DNA of 32,436 nucleotides, taken from the NCBI GenBank assembly GCA_017409065.1, contig JAFQTK010000100.1:1-32436 (forward strand). The letters run 5' to 3'. Both the position numbers and the translations under genes were made by a program. The DNA is from a bacterium (GTDB lineage: Bacteria; Cyanobacteriota; Vampirovibrionia; Gastranaerophilales; Gastranaerophilaceae). Positions 21,632-30,707 of the stretch are shown here, piece by piece. Every line of letters starts with the position of its first letter. The first letter of the stretch is position 1. The notes beneath the pieces are model-generated. The model had not been told where the DNA came from. It searched no databases and saw nothing but the letters and a program-made list of their open reading frames with translations.

Positions 21632-22537
21632 TTACAGAGAAACAACATTCATCAACAAATCTTGGAAGTTTTTACTCAAAGCTTCGGCAAATTTTTCAGG
21701 GTCGATTTGGGTTATTACAACAGCTAAAAGGTCCTGTGGTAAGTTTTCAGCAACTTTAACAAGCATGTCTTTTTCAAGTTTCGCCATGCCTTTTATAACA
21801 TCAGGCTTATCAAGAAGTGCCAGCGGTTTAGTTAATGTTTCGGCACTAAATTCTTGCCACAACTCAGGGTCTTCCTGTGTCATGCTCATAATGATTTGAC
21901 GTTTAAATTTTGGTTTCAAACTATGTATAGCATCCATAAACTGTTCAGGGTTAAGTCTTTCGATGCTTTGCATCAAATCTTTCTTTCCTGATGTTTCATC
22001 CTGAGGACGACCTGTTGCAGCTTCAAGCATTTGAGCCAAAACATCTTCATTTAAACCCTTGAGTTTTTCCAAAACTTGATTCTTATCGACTTTTTCCGAT
22101 TCAAACCACTTATTTAAATCTTTTTCAGGCACAAGATTTAAAAACTTTTCAGGCGAATAACACTCAAACAATACCTTTGTAATTTCTTGCTTAGGCATTT
22201 CTTCAATAAACTTCAAAAGCATTTCTTGCGTAAAGAACTTCATTCCGTTAAGAAGTTCCTTCGGTTCTAAAAATGGCAACAAATCAGCTAAATCATCTTC
22301 ATTTAATTCTCTTAAAATCATCCAACGATTTCTGACATTGCCCAGTTGAAACATTTCTAACAGTGCATCAGGACTATTTAAAATTTTCATTAAATATTCT
22401 TGGGCTGCTGCGTTACCCGCTATGGCTTCGGCTTCAACAATTTCCTCAAGCGTCTTTGCTCCATACGCTTCCATGCGTTGTGGAATTATCCCGAGATATT
22501 TACTTAAATATCCTAAATCAAGTTGAACTGCTAACAT
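21632..22537 (-). CDS. Alpha-helical repeat protein (MgtE-N/FliG-like), unknown role
   Basis: 301 residues, strongly acidic and almost wholly helical, no signal peptide or membrane segment. It contains repeated units of about 30 residues of the form 'L...L...DLADLLPFLEPKELLNGM', 'EEMPKQEITKVLFECYSPEKFLNLV', 'LNPEQFMDAIHSLKPKFKRQII', 'NLPQDLLAVVITQIDPEKFAEAL', like the right-handed superhelix of MgtE N-domains and FliG middle domains. That is a fold resemblance, not a function. AGGA precedes ATG 22537. Convergent with kdsC (3-nt gap). Cytoplasmic; perhaps a scaffold. Confidence 0.65.
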   Translation of the reverse strand: MLAVQLDLGYLSKYLGIIPQRMEAYGAKTLEEIVEAEAIAGNAAAQEYLMKILNSPDALLEMFQLGNVRNRWMILRELNEDDLADLLPFLEPKELLNGMKFFTQEMLLKFIEEMPKQEITKVLFECYSPEKFLNLVPEKDLNKWFESEKVDKNQVLEKLKGLNEDVLAQMLEAATGRPQDETSGKKDLMQSIERLNPEQFMDAIHSLKPKFKRQIIMSMTQEDPELWQEFSAETLTKPLALLDKPDVIKGMAKLEKDMLVKVAENLPQDLLAVVITQIDPEKFAEALSKNFQDLLMNVVSL

Positions 22538-22752
22538 TTATATCCTGACAATTTATATACTGCCTCTATATTATTAAACGTTTTTTTTAAGCTCCATGTT
22601 AGGTAAAAAGTAAAAAATGCAACAAAAATTTACAATAAATCTTATAAACAAAATATTTTTAACTGCGATTAATTTGTTGTTTGTATTCCTAATTTAATAT
22701 AAAATTTTATTTATTTTGGTTGCGTGCAAAATATTGTAGAGTACAAGATGTA

Positions 22753-23751
22753 ATGATTATAAAAGATAAGTTACTAGGGAACATTCAGATTGAGAATCAA
22801 ATAATAATTGATTTAATCAAAACACCTCAATTGCAACGGTTAAAAAATATTTCGCTTGGAAGTTATTATCCTGCATATCCTGATGTTGCACATAAAGCAA
22901 ATCGTTTTGAACATTCAGTTGGGGTATTTTATTTGCTGAATAAATTTAATGCGACTTTAGAAGAGCAAATTGCAGGACTTATACATGATGTTTCTCATTC
23001 GGCTTTTTCGCATACTATTGATTATATTTTGAATGAAGATAAAAATTTATCTTATAGACAAACCCATCAAGATAATATTCATAATGAGTTTATTTTAAAT
23101 TCTGATATTTGTGAAGTTTTAAATAAATATAATATTGATATTAACTTAGTTTTGAATGGCACTTTCCAATTATTAGATAATGAATATCCTAATCTGTGTG
23201 CAGATAGAATTGATAATGGGCTTAGATGTGCGTTAAATATTGAAAATTACGATTATAAAAATATAAGAAAAATACTTGAAGGCTTAACAGTATATAATAA
23301 TTCTTTTGTGTTTAAAAATGTTGAGTCAGCTCAAATATTTTATGATTTATTTCAATATGGAAATGAATATTATTGGGCGAATGAAAAATCCGCTGTTATG
23401 TTCTTTTTAAACAAACAATTATTCAAACATGCTTTAAATAAAGGCTATCTAAGCAAAGATGATTTTTATAAATGCAATGACAAGGAAGTAATTGAAAAAA
23501 TAGAGAAGTATAAAGATGATTGTGAATTAAAAAAATTCATAAATTATTTGCACGAGAAAGATTATAAACAGTTTTTAATCAATAATTCTCAAAAAAATTC
23601 AGAAGAAATATTATGTAAATTTAGAAGAGTTAACCCATATGTTATGGACAACAAGAAAATAAAATTTCTTTCTTTTTATAACAGAAAAATAGAAAAAGAT
23701 TTTATTGAAAACACCCCCCAATATAAAGCATACAAAATATATTACAATTAG
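22753..23751 (+). CDS. SAMHD1-like HD-domain phosphohydrolase
   Basis: 332 residues from ATG 22753; the frame opens at a TTG at 22720, but no ribosome binding site supports it. HD-superfamily metal ligands are in the SAMHD1/dGTPase arrangement: NRFEHSVGV (His54), LIHDVSHSAFSH (His78, Asp79, His82, His87) and CADRIDNG (Asp151). Families with this arrangement include dNTP triphosphohydrolases; the exact substrate is unknown. The gene is distinctly AT-rich, with Asn/Lys/Ile/Tyr-rich protein and T-ending codons, unlike kdsDC or dnaK on either side, so it may have been acquired. No Shine-Dalgarno is seen; a weak TACAAG lies 5 nt before the ATG. Confidence 0.8.
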   Translation: MIIKDKLLGNIQIENQIIIDLIKTPQLQRLKNISLGSYYPAYPDVAHKANRFEHSVGVFYLLNKFNATLEEQIAGLIHDVSHSAFSHTIDYILNEDKNLSYRQTHQDNIHNEFILNSDICEVLNKYNIDINLVLNGTFQLLDNEYPNLCADRIDNGLRCALNIENYDYKNIRKILEGLTVYNNSFVFKNVESAQIFYDLFQYGNEYYWANEKSAVMFFLNKQLFKHALNKGYLSKDDFYKCNDKEVIEKIEKYKDDCELKKFINYLHEKDYKQFLINNSQKNSEEILCKFRRVNPYVMDNKKIKFLSFYNRKIEKDFIENTPQYKAYKIYYN

Positions 23752-23836
23752 TTATAAAAATAAGTTTTATTCATTTATTTATCTTTATATGAATTATTAA
23801 TTTTTTGTTTATTTTTTTAAGTTTTTTTCAAATCAA

Positions 23837-23845
23837 TGTTATAAA
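23837..23845 (+). promoter_or_regulatory. dnaK extended -10 promoter
   Basis: TGT followed by TATAAA (23840-23845), giving a leader of about 45 nt that ends in AAAGGAG. No CIRCE element and no sigma-32-type -35/-10 pair is visible between 23752 and 23897. Confidence 0.4.
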
Positions 23846-23897
23846 CAAAATATAAGAAGTTGAAAAATTGTACTTGTTTTAAAGGAGATATTTAAAA

Positions 23898-25739
23898 ATG
23901 GCAAAAACAATAGGTATTGACTTGGGAACTACAAACTCAGTAGTTGCGGTCATGGAAGGTGGTAAACCAACAGTTATTGCTAACGCAGAAGGCTCTAGAA
24001 CTACTCCTTCTATCGTTGGTTTTTCAAAAACTGGTGAAAGACTTGTTGGTCAATTAGCAAAACGTCAAGCAATTTTGAACCCTGATAGAACCATTATTTC
24101 TATCAAACGTCATATGGGCGACGATTACAGTGTTAAAATTGAAGAAAAAAAATATACACCTCAAGAAATTTCAGCAATGATTTTGAGAAAACTTGCTGAT
24201 GATGCTTCTGCTTACTTGGGTGAAAAAGTTACTTCTGCTGTAATTACAGTTCCTGCATACTTTAACGATGCTCAAAGACAAGCTACAAAAGATGCTGGAA
24301 GAATTGCAGGTCTTGATGTTTTGCGTATCGTAAACGAACCTACTGCAGCAGCTTTGGCATACGGTCTAGAAAAAGACAAACCTGAAAAAGTTTTAGTATT
24401 TGACCTTGGTGGTGGTACATTCGACGTTTCAGTTCTTGAAATCGGCGATGGCGTTCACGAAGTTCTTTCAACTTCCGGTGATACTCATCTTGGTGGTGAT
24501 GACTTCGATGAAAAAATTATCGATTGGCTTGCTGATGAATTTAAAAAACAAGAAGCAATTGACCTCAGAAATGACAAACAAGCTATGCAACGTTTGAAAG
24601 AAGCTGCAGAAAAAGCAAAATGCGAATTGTCTTCTGTTGTTGAAACAAATATAAATCTTCCGTTTATCACAGCAGATGCTAACGGACCTAAACACTTAGA
24701 TATTCAATTAACAAGAGCTAAATTCGAAGAATTATCTCACGATTTACTTGAAAGATGTAAAAAACCTGTTGCTGATGCTTTGAAAGAAGCTGGTTTGTCA
24801 AAAGGCGATGTTGATGAAGTAGTTTTGGTAGGTGGTTCTACTCGTATACCAGCAGTTCAAGCTTTAGTTAAAGAATATACAGGAAAAGAACCTAACCAAT
24901 CAGTTAACCCTGATGAAGTTGTAGCAGTTGGTGCTGCTGTTCAAGCGGGTGTACTTGCCGGTGAAGTTAAAGATATCGTTCTTCTTGACGTTACTCCTTT
25001 GACTTTAGGCATCGAAACGCTTGGTGGAGTCATGACTCCGCTTGTACCTAGAAACACAACTATCCCTGTTTCTAAATCTCAAGTATTTTCAACTGCCGAA
25101 AACAATCAAACAGCTGTTGATATTCATATTCTTCAAGGTGAAAGACCAATGGCAAATGACAACAAATCATTGGGTATGTTCAGACTTGACGGATTGCCTC
25201 CTGCAATGAGAGGTATGCCTCAAATTGAAGTAACTTTTGATATTGACGCAAACGGTATTGTTAACGTTTCTGCAAAAGATAAAGCTACAAATAAAGAACA
25301 GAAAATTACTATTACAAACTCTTCTAACCTAAACGAATCTGATATCGAAAAAATGGTTAAAGAAGCTGAAGCTAACGCTGAAGAAGATAAGAGAAAGAAA
25401 GAAGAAGCTGAAATTAAAAATAATGCTAATTCGTTAATTTCTTCAGCTGAAAGAATTGTAAAAGATTTTGAAGGCAAAATTTCAGATGCTGATAAAACAA
25501 GTCTTGATGAATTAAAAGCTAATCTTCAAAAAGCACTTGATGAAAACAAGCCTGCTGATGAAATCAAAAAACTTTCAGAAGATTTACAACAAAAAATGTT
25601 TAGTATTTCACAACAAGCTTACGAGCAAGTTCAAAAAGAAGAAGCTCAAACAGCAAGTTCAGAAGGTTCTGAAGCTCAACAAACTGAATCGTCTAACAAT
25701 GATGATGATGTTATTGATGCTGAATACACTAAAGAATAA
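23898..25739 (+). CDS. dnaK: Chaperone DnaK (Hsp70)
   Basis: 613-residue ATP-driven chaperone. Nucleotide-binding domain with [36 protein letters not shown] and [14 protein letters not shown]; interdomain linker [16 protein letters not shown]; substrate-binding domain and helical lid; acidic tail ending [12 protein letters not shown], the usual DnaK C-terminus. AAAGGAG precedes the ATG. It is a free-standing gene here, without grpE or dnaJ, with its own promoter and a strong terminator. Codon use is that of a highly expressed gene. Confidence 0.98.
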   Translation: MAKTIGIDLGTTNSVVAVMEGGKPTVIANAEGSRTTPSIVGFSKTGERLVGQLAKRQAILNPDRTIISIKRHMGDDYSVKIEEKKYTPQEISAMILRKLADDASAYLGEKVTSAVITVPAYFNDAQRQATKDAGRIAGLDVLRIVNEPTAAALAYGLEKDKPEKVLVFDLGGGTFDVSVLEIGDGVHEVLSTSGDTHLGGDDFDEKIIDWLADEFKKQEAIDLRNDKQAMQRLKEAAEKAKCELSSVVETNINLPFITADANGPKHLDIQLTRAKFEELSHDLLERCKKPVADALKEAGLSKGDVDEVVLVGGSTRIPAVQALVKEYTGKEPNQSVNPDEVVAVGAAVQAGVLAGEVKDIVLLDVTPLTLGIETLGGVMTPLVPRNTTIPVSKSQVFSTAENNQTAVDIHILQGERPMANDNKSLGMFRLDGLPPAMRGMPQIEVTFDIDANGIVNVSAKDKATNKEQKITITNSSNLNESDIEKMVKEAEANAEEDKRKKEEAEIKNNANSLISSAERIVKDFEGKISDADKTSLDELKANLQKALDENKPADEIKKLSEDLQQKMFSISQQAYEQVQKEEAQTASSEGSEAQQTESSNNDDDVIDAEYTKE

Positions 25740-25754
25740 TTACTTTTTAATTTT

Positions 25755-25788
25755 AGTGTCGTATCGATTCCCGATACGACACTTTTTT
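25755..25788 (+). terminator. Terminator of dnaK
   Basis: Perfect 12-bp stem AGTGTCGTATCG (25755-25766) with CGATACGACACT (25772-25783), 5-nt loop, followed by Ts. It lies 16 nt after the dnaK stop. Confidence 0.9.
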
Positions 25789-25824
25789 ATTAATATAAAA
25801 TTTTACTTTACTTTTGAAATTATA

Positions 25825-25833
25825 TGCTATAAT
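25825..25833 (+). promoter_or_regulatory. Extended -10 promoter of the flavodiiron gene
   Basis: TGC followed by a perfect TATAAT (25828-25833); leader of about 30 nt with AGGAG before ATG 25869. No good -35. Confidence 0.55.
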
Positions 25834-25868
25834 AAAAATGATAATAATTACTATTTTAGGAGAAAGAT

Positions 25869-27038
25869 ATGATTTTACTTGAAAAAAATATTTATTTTTG
25901 TGGAGAAAAACATCCTGAAAGATCTATTTTTGACCAATTAATACCCTTACCGCAAGGTACTACTTATAATTCATATTTAGTTATAGGCAGCGAAAAAACA
26001 GCTCTTATTGATACTATGTACCCACCGCTAATTGATAGACTGATGAAAACTCTTGAATCTAATCATGTTGAATCGATAGACTATATAGTGGCAAACCATG
26101 GGGAACAAGACCACAGCGGAGCTTTGCCAACTTTATTGGAAAAATTTCCAAACGCTGTTATTGTTACTAACCCTAAATGCAAAGAACTTTTGATGGCGGA
26201 ACATCATATTGCAGAAGAAAAGTTTCAAGTTATTTCAGATAGAGAAACTCTTTCTCTTGGTGACAAAACTCTTGAATTTTACTTCACACCTTGGGTTCAT
26301 TGGCCTGATACAATGTTTACTTTGGTAAAAGAAGACAAAGTTTTATTCACTTGTGATTTCTTAGGAGCTCATCACACAGACGGAGAGCTTTTTGCAGACT
26401 ACTCAAAAGAGTTAGAAACTTCTGCGAAAAGATATTATGCAGAGATAATGATGCCTTATCGCACATTCTGCAAAAAATATGTAGCGTTAATTGACGAAAT
26501 TGCACCTAAGACTATTTGCCCAAGTCACGGTCCTATTTATAAAGACCCTAAGTTTATCATGGACTTGTATAGAAAATGGGTTTCTGACGAGGTTGAGAAA
26601 AAAGTCGTTATTCCATACGTTTCAATGTACAACAGCAGTTACGAAATGGCTAAAAGACTTAACGACAGACTTCAAAAAGCAGGTATTGAAACTGTTTTAG
26701 CTGATTTAGTTCATACTGACGAAGGTGAAGTCGCTATGGAGTTAGTTGATGCCGGTGCAGTGGTATTAGCTTGTTCTATGGTTCTTGCAGGACCACACCC
26801 AAAAGCAGTTTATGTTGCTTATTTGATGAACCTTATTAAACCTAAAATGAAATATTTCTCCATACTAGGTTCATACGGTTGGGGCGGACGATTAACTGAA
26901 ACGATTGATTCGTTGATTCCTATGGTGAAAGCCGAAAAATTAGATTACATCGTAGTTAAAGGCAAACCGACATCAGATGATTTGGACAAAGTTGATAAAC
27001 TTGCAGACGAACTAATCGAAAAAATGAACGCACTATAA
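25869..27038 (+). CDS. Flavodiiron protein (A-type, FprA-like)
   Basis: 389-residue cytoplasmic enzyme that reduces O2 to water and/or NO to N2O, protecting anaerobes. The N-terminal metallo-beta-lactamase-like domain carries the diiron ligands: HGEQDH (His77, Glu79, Asp81, His82), with later ligands in FTCDFLGAHH and CPSHGPIY. The C-terminal flavodoxin domain (from about 255) has the FMN-binding phosphate loop SMYNSSYEMAKRL. No rubredoxin extension, so electrons come from a separate donor. Length is typical of class A. AGGAG precedes the ATG. Monocistronic. Confidence 0.95.
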   Translation: MILLEKNIYFCGEKHPERSIFDQLIPLPQGTTYNSYLVIGSEKTALIDTMYPPLIDRLMKTLESNHVESIDYIVANHGEQDHSGALPTLLEKFPNAVIVTNPKCKELLMAEHHIAEEKFQVISDRETLSLGDKTLEFYFTPWVHWPDTMFTLVKEDKVLFTCDFLGAHHTDGELFADYSKELETSAKRYYAEIMMPYRTFCKKYVALIDEIAPKTICPSHGPIYKDPKFIMDLYRKWVSDEVEKKVVIPYVSMYNSSYEMAKRLNDRLQKAGIETVLADLVHTDEGEVAMELVDAGAVVLACSMVLAGPHPKAVYVAYLMNLIKPKMKYFSILGSYGWGGRLTETIDSLIPMVKAEKLDYIVVKGKPTSDDLDKVDKLADELIEKMNAL

Positions 27039-27046
27039 TTCAAGAT

Positions 27047-27075
27047 AAAAGCCGAGATAAAAAATCTCGGCTTTT
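27047..27075. terminator. Bidirectional terminator
   Basis: Perfect 12-bp stem AAAAGCCGAGAT (27047-27058) with ATCTCGGCTTTT (27064-27075), AAAAA loop. A- and T-runs on both sides let it end both the flavodiiron gene (+) and the convergent cyclo-ligase gene (-). Confidence 0.9.
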
Positions 27076-27078
27076 GCT

Positions 27079-27615
27079 TTACCCTATTTTTATGACTCTT
27101 TTTTCCGTAACAATATAATCTACTCTCTCATCGAACGACTCAGGAAAAATATCATCAAGAACAAATTCGTCATACATAAGTGTCAAAAGTTTTGTTTTTT
27201 TACGATTAAGAGTTTTTATAAATCTATCGTAATAACCTTTTCCGTAGCCGATTCTATACCCTTTTAAGTCAACACAAAGTGCCGGAACAATTACCAAATC
27301 CAAGTTTTCAATATCTATTGGTCTTGAATTTGATGGTTCTTTTATCTTGTACTGTCCCTCACAAAATGTTCCACTATAAACATATGGCACAATTTTTTCT
27401 TCTCTAATACAAGGAAAACTAATAATTTTTTCCGATTCCAATATACTTAACAAATTGATTTCACTCTGAATTGGGTAATAAATCATTAAAGAATGTGAAG
27501 AAATGTACACATTTGTTTGAAACAAATTCTGAATTATTACGGAATCTAAACCGGCAAAATGTCCGTTATTTCTAATATCTTTTATTTTTAACCTAAGATT
27601 TTGTTTTTTGTTCAT
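27079..27615 (-). CDS. 5-formyltetrahydrofolate cyclo-ligase
   Basis: 178 residues; ATP-dependent conversion of 5-formyl-THF to 5,10-methenyl-THF in folate one-carbon metabolism. The family signature GYRIGYGKGYYDRF is intact, as are the N-terminal Lys/Arg-rich helix and the central IVPALCVD strand. Length is slightly short of the usual ~190 but complete. No clear Shine-Dalgarno; an imperfect -10-like CATAAA lies 5 nt before the ATG, so it may also be leaderless. Shares a bidirectional terminator with the flavodiiron gene. Confidence 0.93.
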   Translation of the reverse strand: MNKKQNLRLKIKDIRNNGHFAGLDSVIIQNLFQTNVYISSHSLMIYYPIQSEINLLSILESEKIISFPCIREEKIVPYVYSGTFCEGQYKIKEPSNSRPIDIENLDLVIVPALCVDLKGYRIGYGKGYYDRFIKTLNRKKTKLLTLMYDEFVLDDIFPESFDERVDYIVTEKRVIKIG

Positions 27616-27714
27616 AAATTTTTATGGATAACTACATATTTTTATAATACATTGTAATTATATTAGTATGATAATTTATTAGACAGTTTATACGTTAGGA
27701 AGGTTTAAGTCAAC

Positions 27715-28077
27715 ATGGACCGACAAATATTAAGTAAAAGATTAAAACAAGCAAGATTAGAAGCTGGTTTAAAACAGGAAGATTTAGCGAAATGTTTAGG
27801 TGTACCCATTTCTGCAATCTCAATTTTAGAATCAGGAAACAGAAAATTAGATGTTTTGGAATTGTTAAAAGTTGCAAAATTATATTCCAAACCTGCAGAA
27901 TGGTTCTATAATACCCATGATTCCAGCAAAAAGAGAAGATGGCATGACCAAAATCCTGTTGTTGATGAAGCAATAGATTTGATTCGTCAAGCACCTACCA
28001 ACTTGCAAGTTAGCGTAGCACATGCAGTTATTGGGTTTCTTAAACACGGCAATTTAATAAAAAATGACCAAAAATAA
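27715..28077 (+). CDS. XRE-family transcriptional regulator
   Basis: 120 residues. N-terminal Cro/cI-type HTH (about 7-61): LSKRLKQARLEAGLKQEDLA, then LGVPISAISILESGNRKLD, the recognition helix and wing of the family. The C-terminal ~55 residues (PAEWFYNTHDSSKKRRW...) are helical with no recognised effector domain. AGGAAGG lies about 11 nt before the ATG. Its last 14 nt overlap the start of the corrinoid adenosyltransferase gene, so the two are translationally coupled; it may control that unit. Confidence 0.88.
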   Translation: MDRQILSKRLKQARLEAGLKQEDLAKCLGVPISAISILESGNRKLDVLELLKVAKLYSKPAEWFYNTHDSSKKRRWHDQNPVVDEAIDLIRQAPTNLQVSVAHAVIGFLKHGNLIKNDQK

Positions 28078-28642
28078 AAAAGAACAATTATTCAATCCTT
28101 CTTTTGCCGAACACGGTTACATTCAAGTTTATACAGGTGACGGCAAAGGCAAGACAACTGCGTCCTTAGGACTTGCAGTCCGTGCATTAGGACGAGGTTG
28201 GAAAATTCTTATTGTCATGTTCACCAAAGGTGGAAATGATTATGGAGAATTAAATACTTTTACAAATTTAAGTTCAGAATGGAAAGATAGAATAACTATC
28301 TATCAAGCAGGACTTGAAAGAATAGTTTATAAAAAAAACTTGAAAAATGCTGATTTTGAAGAATCACAAAAGGGCTGGGAAGTTGCAAAAAATGCCATAA
28401 ATTCAGGTGAATACCAACTTATCATTATGGATGAAGCAAATATTGCAATTGATTTGGGACTTATAGATTTAAACGATGTAATAAATACATTAAAAAACAA
28501 ACCCGAAAATGTAGAAGTTGTGCTAACTGGCAGAAGGGCAAAAAAAGAAATTATTGAAATCGCCCACTTGGTTTCAGAAATCAAAGCGGTTAAGCACTAT
28601 TGGGATAAAGGTATTTCGGCAAGAGAAGGAATTGAATTTTAA
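28064..28642 (+). CDS. cobO: Cob(I)alamin adenosyltransferase (CobA/CobO/BtuR type)
   Basis: 192 residues; transfers the adenosyl group of ATP to cob(I)alamin or corrinoid precursors. The P-loop variant GDGKGKTTA (Gly25-Ala33) in YIQVYTGDGKGKTTASLG is diagnostic of the CobA family; the Walker B-like LIIMDEANIAIDLGLI, VVLTGRRA and C-terminal VKHYWDKGISAREGIEF also match. Complete length. Overlaps the XRE gene by 14 nt. No other cobalamin synthesis gene is in the window, so it could serve salvage as well as synthesis. Confidence 0.95.
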   Translation: MTKNKKEQLFNPSFAEHGYIQVYTGDGKGKTTASLGLAVRALGRGWKILIVMFTKGGNDYGELNTFTNLSSEWKDRITIYQAGLERIVYKKNLKNADFEESQKGWEVAKNAINSGEYQLIIMDEANIAIDLGLIDLNDVINTLKNKPENVEVVLTGRRAKKEIIEIAHLVSEIKAVKHYWDKGISAREGIEF

Positions 28643-28647
28643 AAGAA

Positions 28648-28678
28648 AAGACCGCAATAAATTGCGGTCTTCTTTTTT
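28648..28678. terminator. Terminator between cobO and the EF-hand gene
   Basis: Stem AAGACCGCAAT (28648-28658) with ATTGCGGTCTT (28661-28671), very tight AA loop (inner pairs probably open), then CTTTTTT on the plus strand. On the minus strand a TTTTCTTTT tract also follows, so it can end both convergent genes. Confidence 0.88.
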
Positions 28679-28696
28679 ATGCCTAATCTAAACAGC

Positions 28697-30601
28697 TTAT
28701 ACTTCTTCAATTATTTTATTATTTGCTGTACCTGTTGTTGTAGTATTTGTATTTGTTTCTGTTGTATTACCTGAAGTTGCAGTTACTGCCGGAGTTTCTT
28801 CATTTTCTTTGTTTTCAGCATTTTCTTCTTGTGCCGGAGCGTTGTTTGTTGCATCAGTTGTAGCAGTTGCTCTTTCTGCATTATATTGAGCTATTTTACC
28901 ATCAAGATTTTGCTTATCAGCTGCAATAATATCTTGTGCATCTTCAACAGTTGCATCTGTTATTTCTTGCTCAAGTTCTGTATAATCCTTAGGTTGAGCA
29001 GCTTCGGTCAATGCTTTTTGAACTTCTTCAGGGTCAAGACCGAAAGAAATAGCTTCACCGAATGTATGACCATAGAATGTTTGGTTATAAGCATCTTGGT
29101 TTTCAGATTGTTTACCTGTTAATGTTTCACCGTTTACGGAAATGTTAAATTCAGCTTTACGAGTGTTTCCGTTGAGGTCTTCAGACTTAATACCGTCAAT
29201 TTGTCTGAAAGAATCGATATCTAAGAAGTCGACACCACTTTCAGCTGCACCATTGAATCCATATGTTCCGCCAGCTTTCATAGCTTGGTTATTTTCCATA
29301 ATAAAGATGCCTGCTTCATCCATTTCAGCTGCTGTCAATTTACCGTCACCATCAGTATCAGCTGCCTTGATTTCATCTACACCGCCATTAGCACCTAAAA
29401 ATTCTTCAGTACCGTTGAATCTACCATCGCCATTTCTGTCTATTGTAAGTGTAAATGTTGTATCGCCATCACGCCAGCTGAATGGGTCAGCACCGCCTTT
29501 TACGCCATTGTCTGTTTCAGAACCTGCTTCAATTTTACCACCCCAAAGAGTAGTATATTGATCTCTTAACTCTTTGAATATTGCTGCAATTCCATCGTGA
29601 CCTTGCGGAGTAATCAATGCACCGTTTTCTTCGTTATAACCAACACCGGCACCACGGAATACGTGACCGATTGCGTATGCTGCGTGAGTTGCATCCATAC
29701 CTGACATATACATCAACTCAAGTGCTGAGTATTTGCTTAAGTCACAATCTTCTACGGCTTGTGCTTTTTCTTCAGGTGACATTGCATCCAATTTAGCTTT
29801 GTCAACAACGCCTGAACCTTGAAGTGCTTGGTTCAATAATGTTGTACCTTGGTTGCCGTCTGCCCATTGACCATCATTCGCCACTTTGAATTTATCAATA
29901 AGCTTATCACCCAATGCTTCTTGTGATGGTGTAAAGTAAGGACGTTCTAATGTATCTTGAATATCAGCACGTTCTTTGTGTTCAGGAACCATAGCTTTCA
30001 ATTGGTTCATCAAGTCTAAAGAAGTTTGAGTTGTTTTCAATTTAGCTGTAAATTCGTTAATTGAATCAAGAATATTTGCAATTTTGTTGCTGATACTTGT
30101 AATTTTTTGACCTTTAGCATCCATATTTGTCAAGTGCGCTTGCATTTTAGCTCCACCAGGGCCGTTTGATTTTGCCAAAGCATCTGCAATATACATTGGG
30201 ATTTCGTCTTTTTCAATTTCGCCCTTCATGTATTTGCGATAAGCTTCATCAGTTGCAGAAGAAACCAAGTCTTGTTGTTGTTTAAGGTTTTTATCTGCTT
30301 GTTTTGATGCTTGATAAGATTCTTCATTCAAGTCATTTACAAGACCATTCATTTCATCGTTAGCTGCTTTTTGTTGATCATAAAGTGCATCGATTTCAGA
30401 TTGTATTTCATCAATAAGAGCTTCCAATTCTTTAATTTGTCTTTCCAATGTAGCAGTTGTTCCTTTTGCATCAGAAGTATTCCAAATTTGAGTTGAAAAT
30501 AACTCTGTCAATCCTGATAATTGATCAGCAGTAACATCACCTTTAATAGAATCTAATTGTTTTACTGCTGCGTCAAAATTGTTTACACTTGTAATGTTCA
30601 T
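28697..30601 (-). CDS. Coiled-coil protein with paired EF-hand loops
   Basis: 634 residues, no overall family recognised and no N-terminal signal peptide. Order: polar N-terminus; strong coiled coil (about 50-95, LERQIKELEALIDEIQSEID) and more helix to ~215; a globular middle; two canonical 12-residue EF-hand loops, DRNGDGRFNGTE (388-399) and DTDGDGKLTAAE (415-426), each with a bidentate Glu at position 12; a helical region; and a Thr/Asn/Glu-rich low-complexity tail (~575-634). It is more GC-rich and codon-biased than its neighbours, suggesting high expression. GAGGTAG precedes ATG 30601. Perhaps a calcium-stabilised structural or exported protein. Confidence 0.8.
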   Translation of the reverse strand: MNITSVNNFDAAVKQLDSIKGDVTADQLSGLTELFSTQIWNTSDAKGTTATLERQIKELEALIDEIQSEIDALYDQQKAANDEMNGLVNDLNEESYQASKQADKNLKQQQDLVSSATDEAYRKYMKGEIEKDEIPMYIADALAKSNGPGGAKMQAHLTNMDAKGQKITSISNKIANILDSINEFTAKLKTTQTSLDLMNQLKAMVPEHKERADIQDTLERPYFTPSQEALGDKLIDKFKVANDGQWADGNQGTTLLNQALQGSGVVDKAKLDAMSPEEKAQAVEDCDLSKYSALELMYMSGMDATHAAYAIGHVFRGAGVGYNEENGALITPQGHDGIAAIFKELRDQYTTLWGGKIEAGSETDNGVKGGADPFSWRDGDTTFTLTIDRNGDGRFNGTEEFLGANGGVDEIKAADTDGDGKLTAAEMDEAGIFIMENNQAMKAGGTYGFNGAAESGVDFLDIDSFRQIDGIKSEDLNGNTRKAEFNISVNGETLTGKQSENQDAYNQTFYGHTFGEAISFGLDPEEVQKALTEAAQPKDYTELEQEITDATVEDAQDIIAADKQNLDGKIAQYNAERATATTDATNNAPAQEENAENKENEETPAVTATSGNTTETNTNTTTTGTANNKIIEEV

Positions 30602-30707
30602 AATTTACTACCTCGAATATTTAAACCACACACTCATGTAAAAACAAATTTAAATCGCAAATTTCAATACTTGTTAAATATGTTACATATCTTTACAATA
30701 TACTAAA

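Noticed and set aside
23752-23897. CIRCE operator or RNA thermometer before dnaK
   Set aside because: No TTAGCACTC/GAGTGCTAA inverted repeat, and no pyrimidine strand able to pair with AAAGGAG at a feasible loop size.
28829-29561. Plus-strand frames opposite the EF-hand gene
   Set aside because: The minus-strand gene has clear EF-hand loops, a Shine-Dalgarno and codon bias; the plus frames show none of these.
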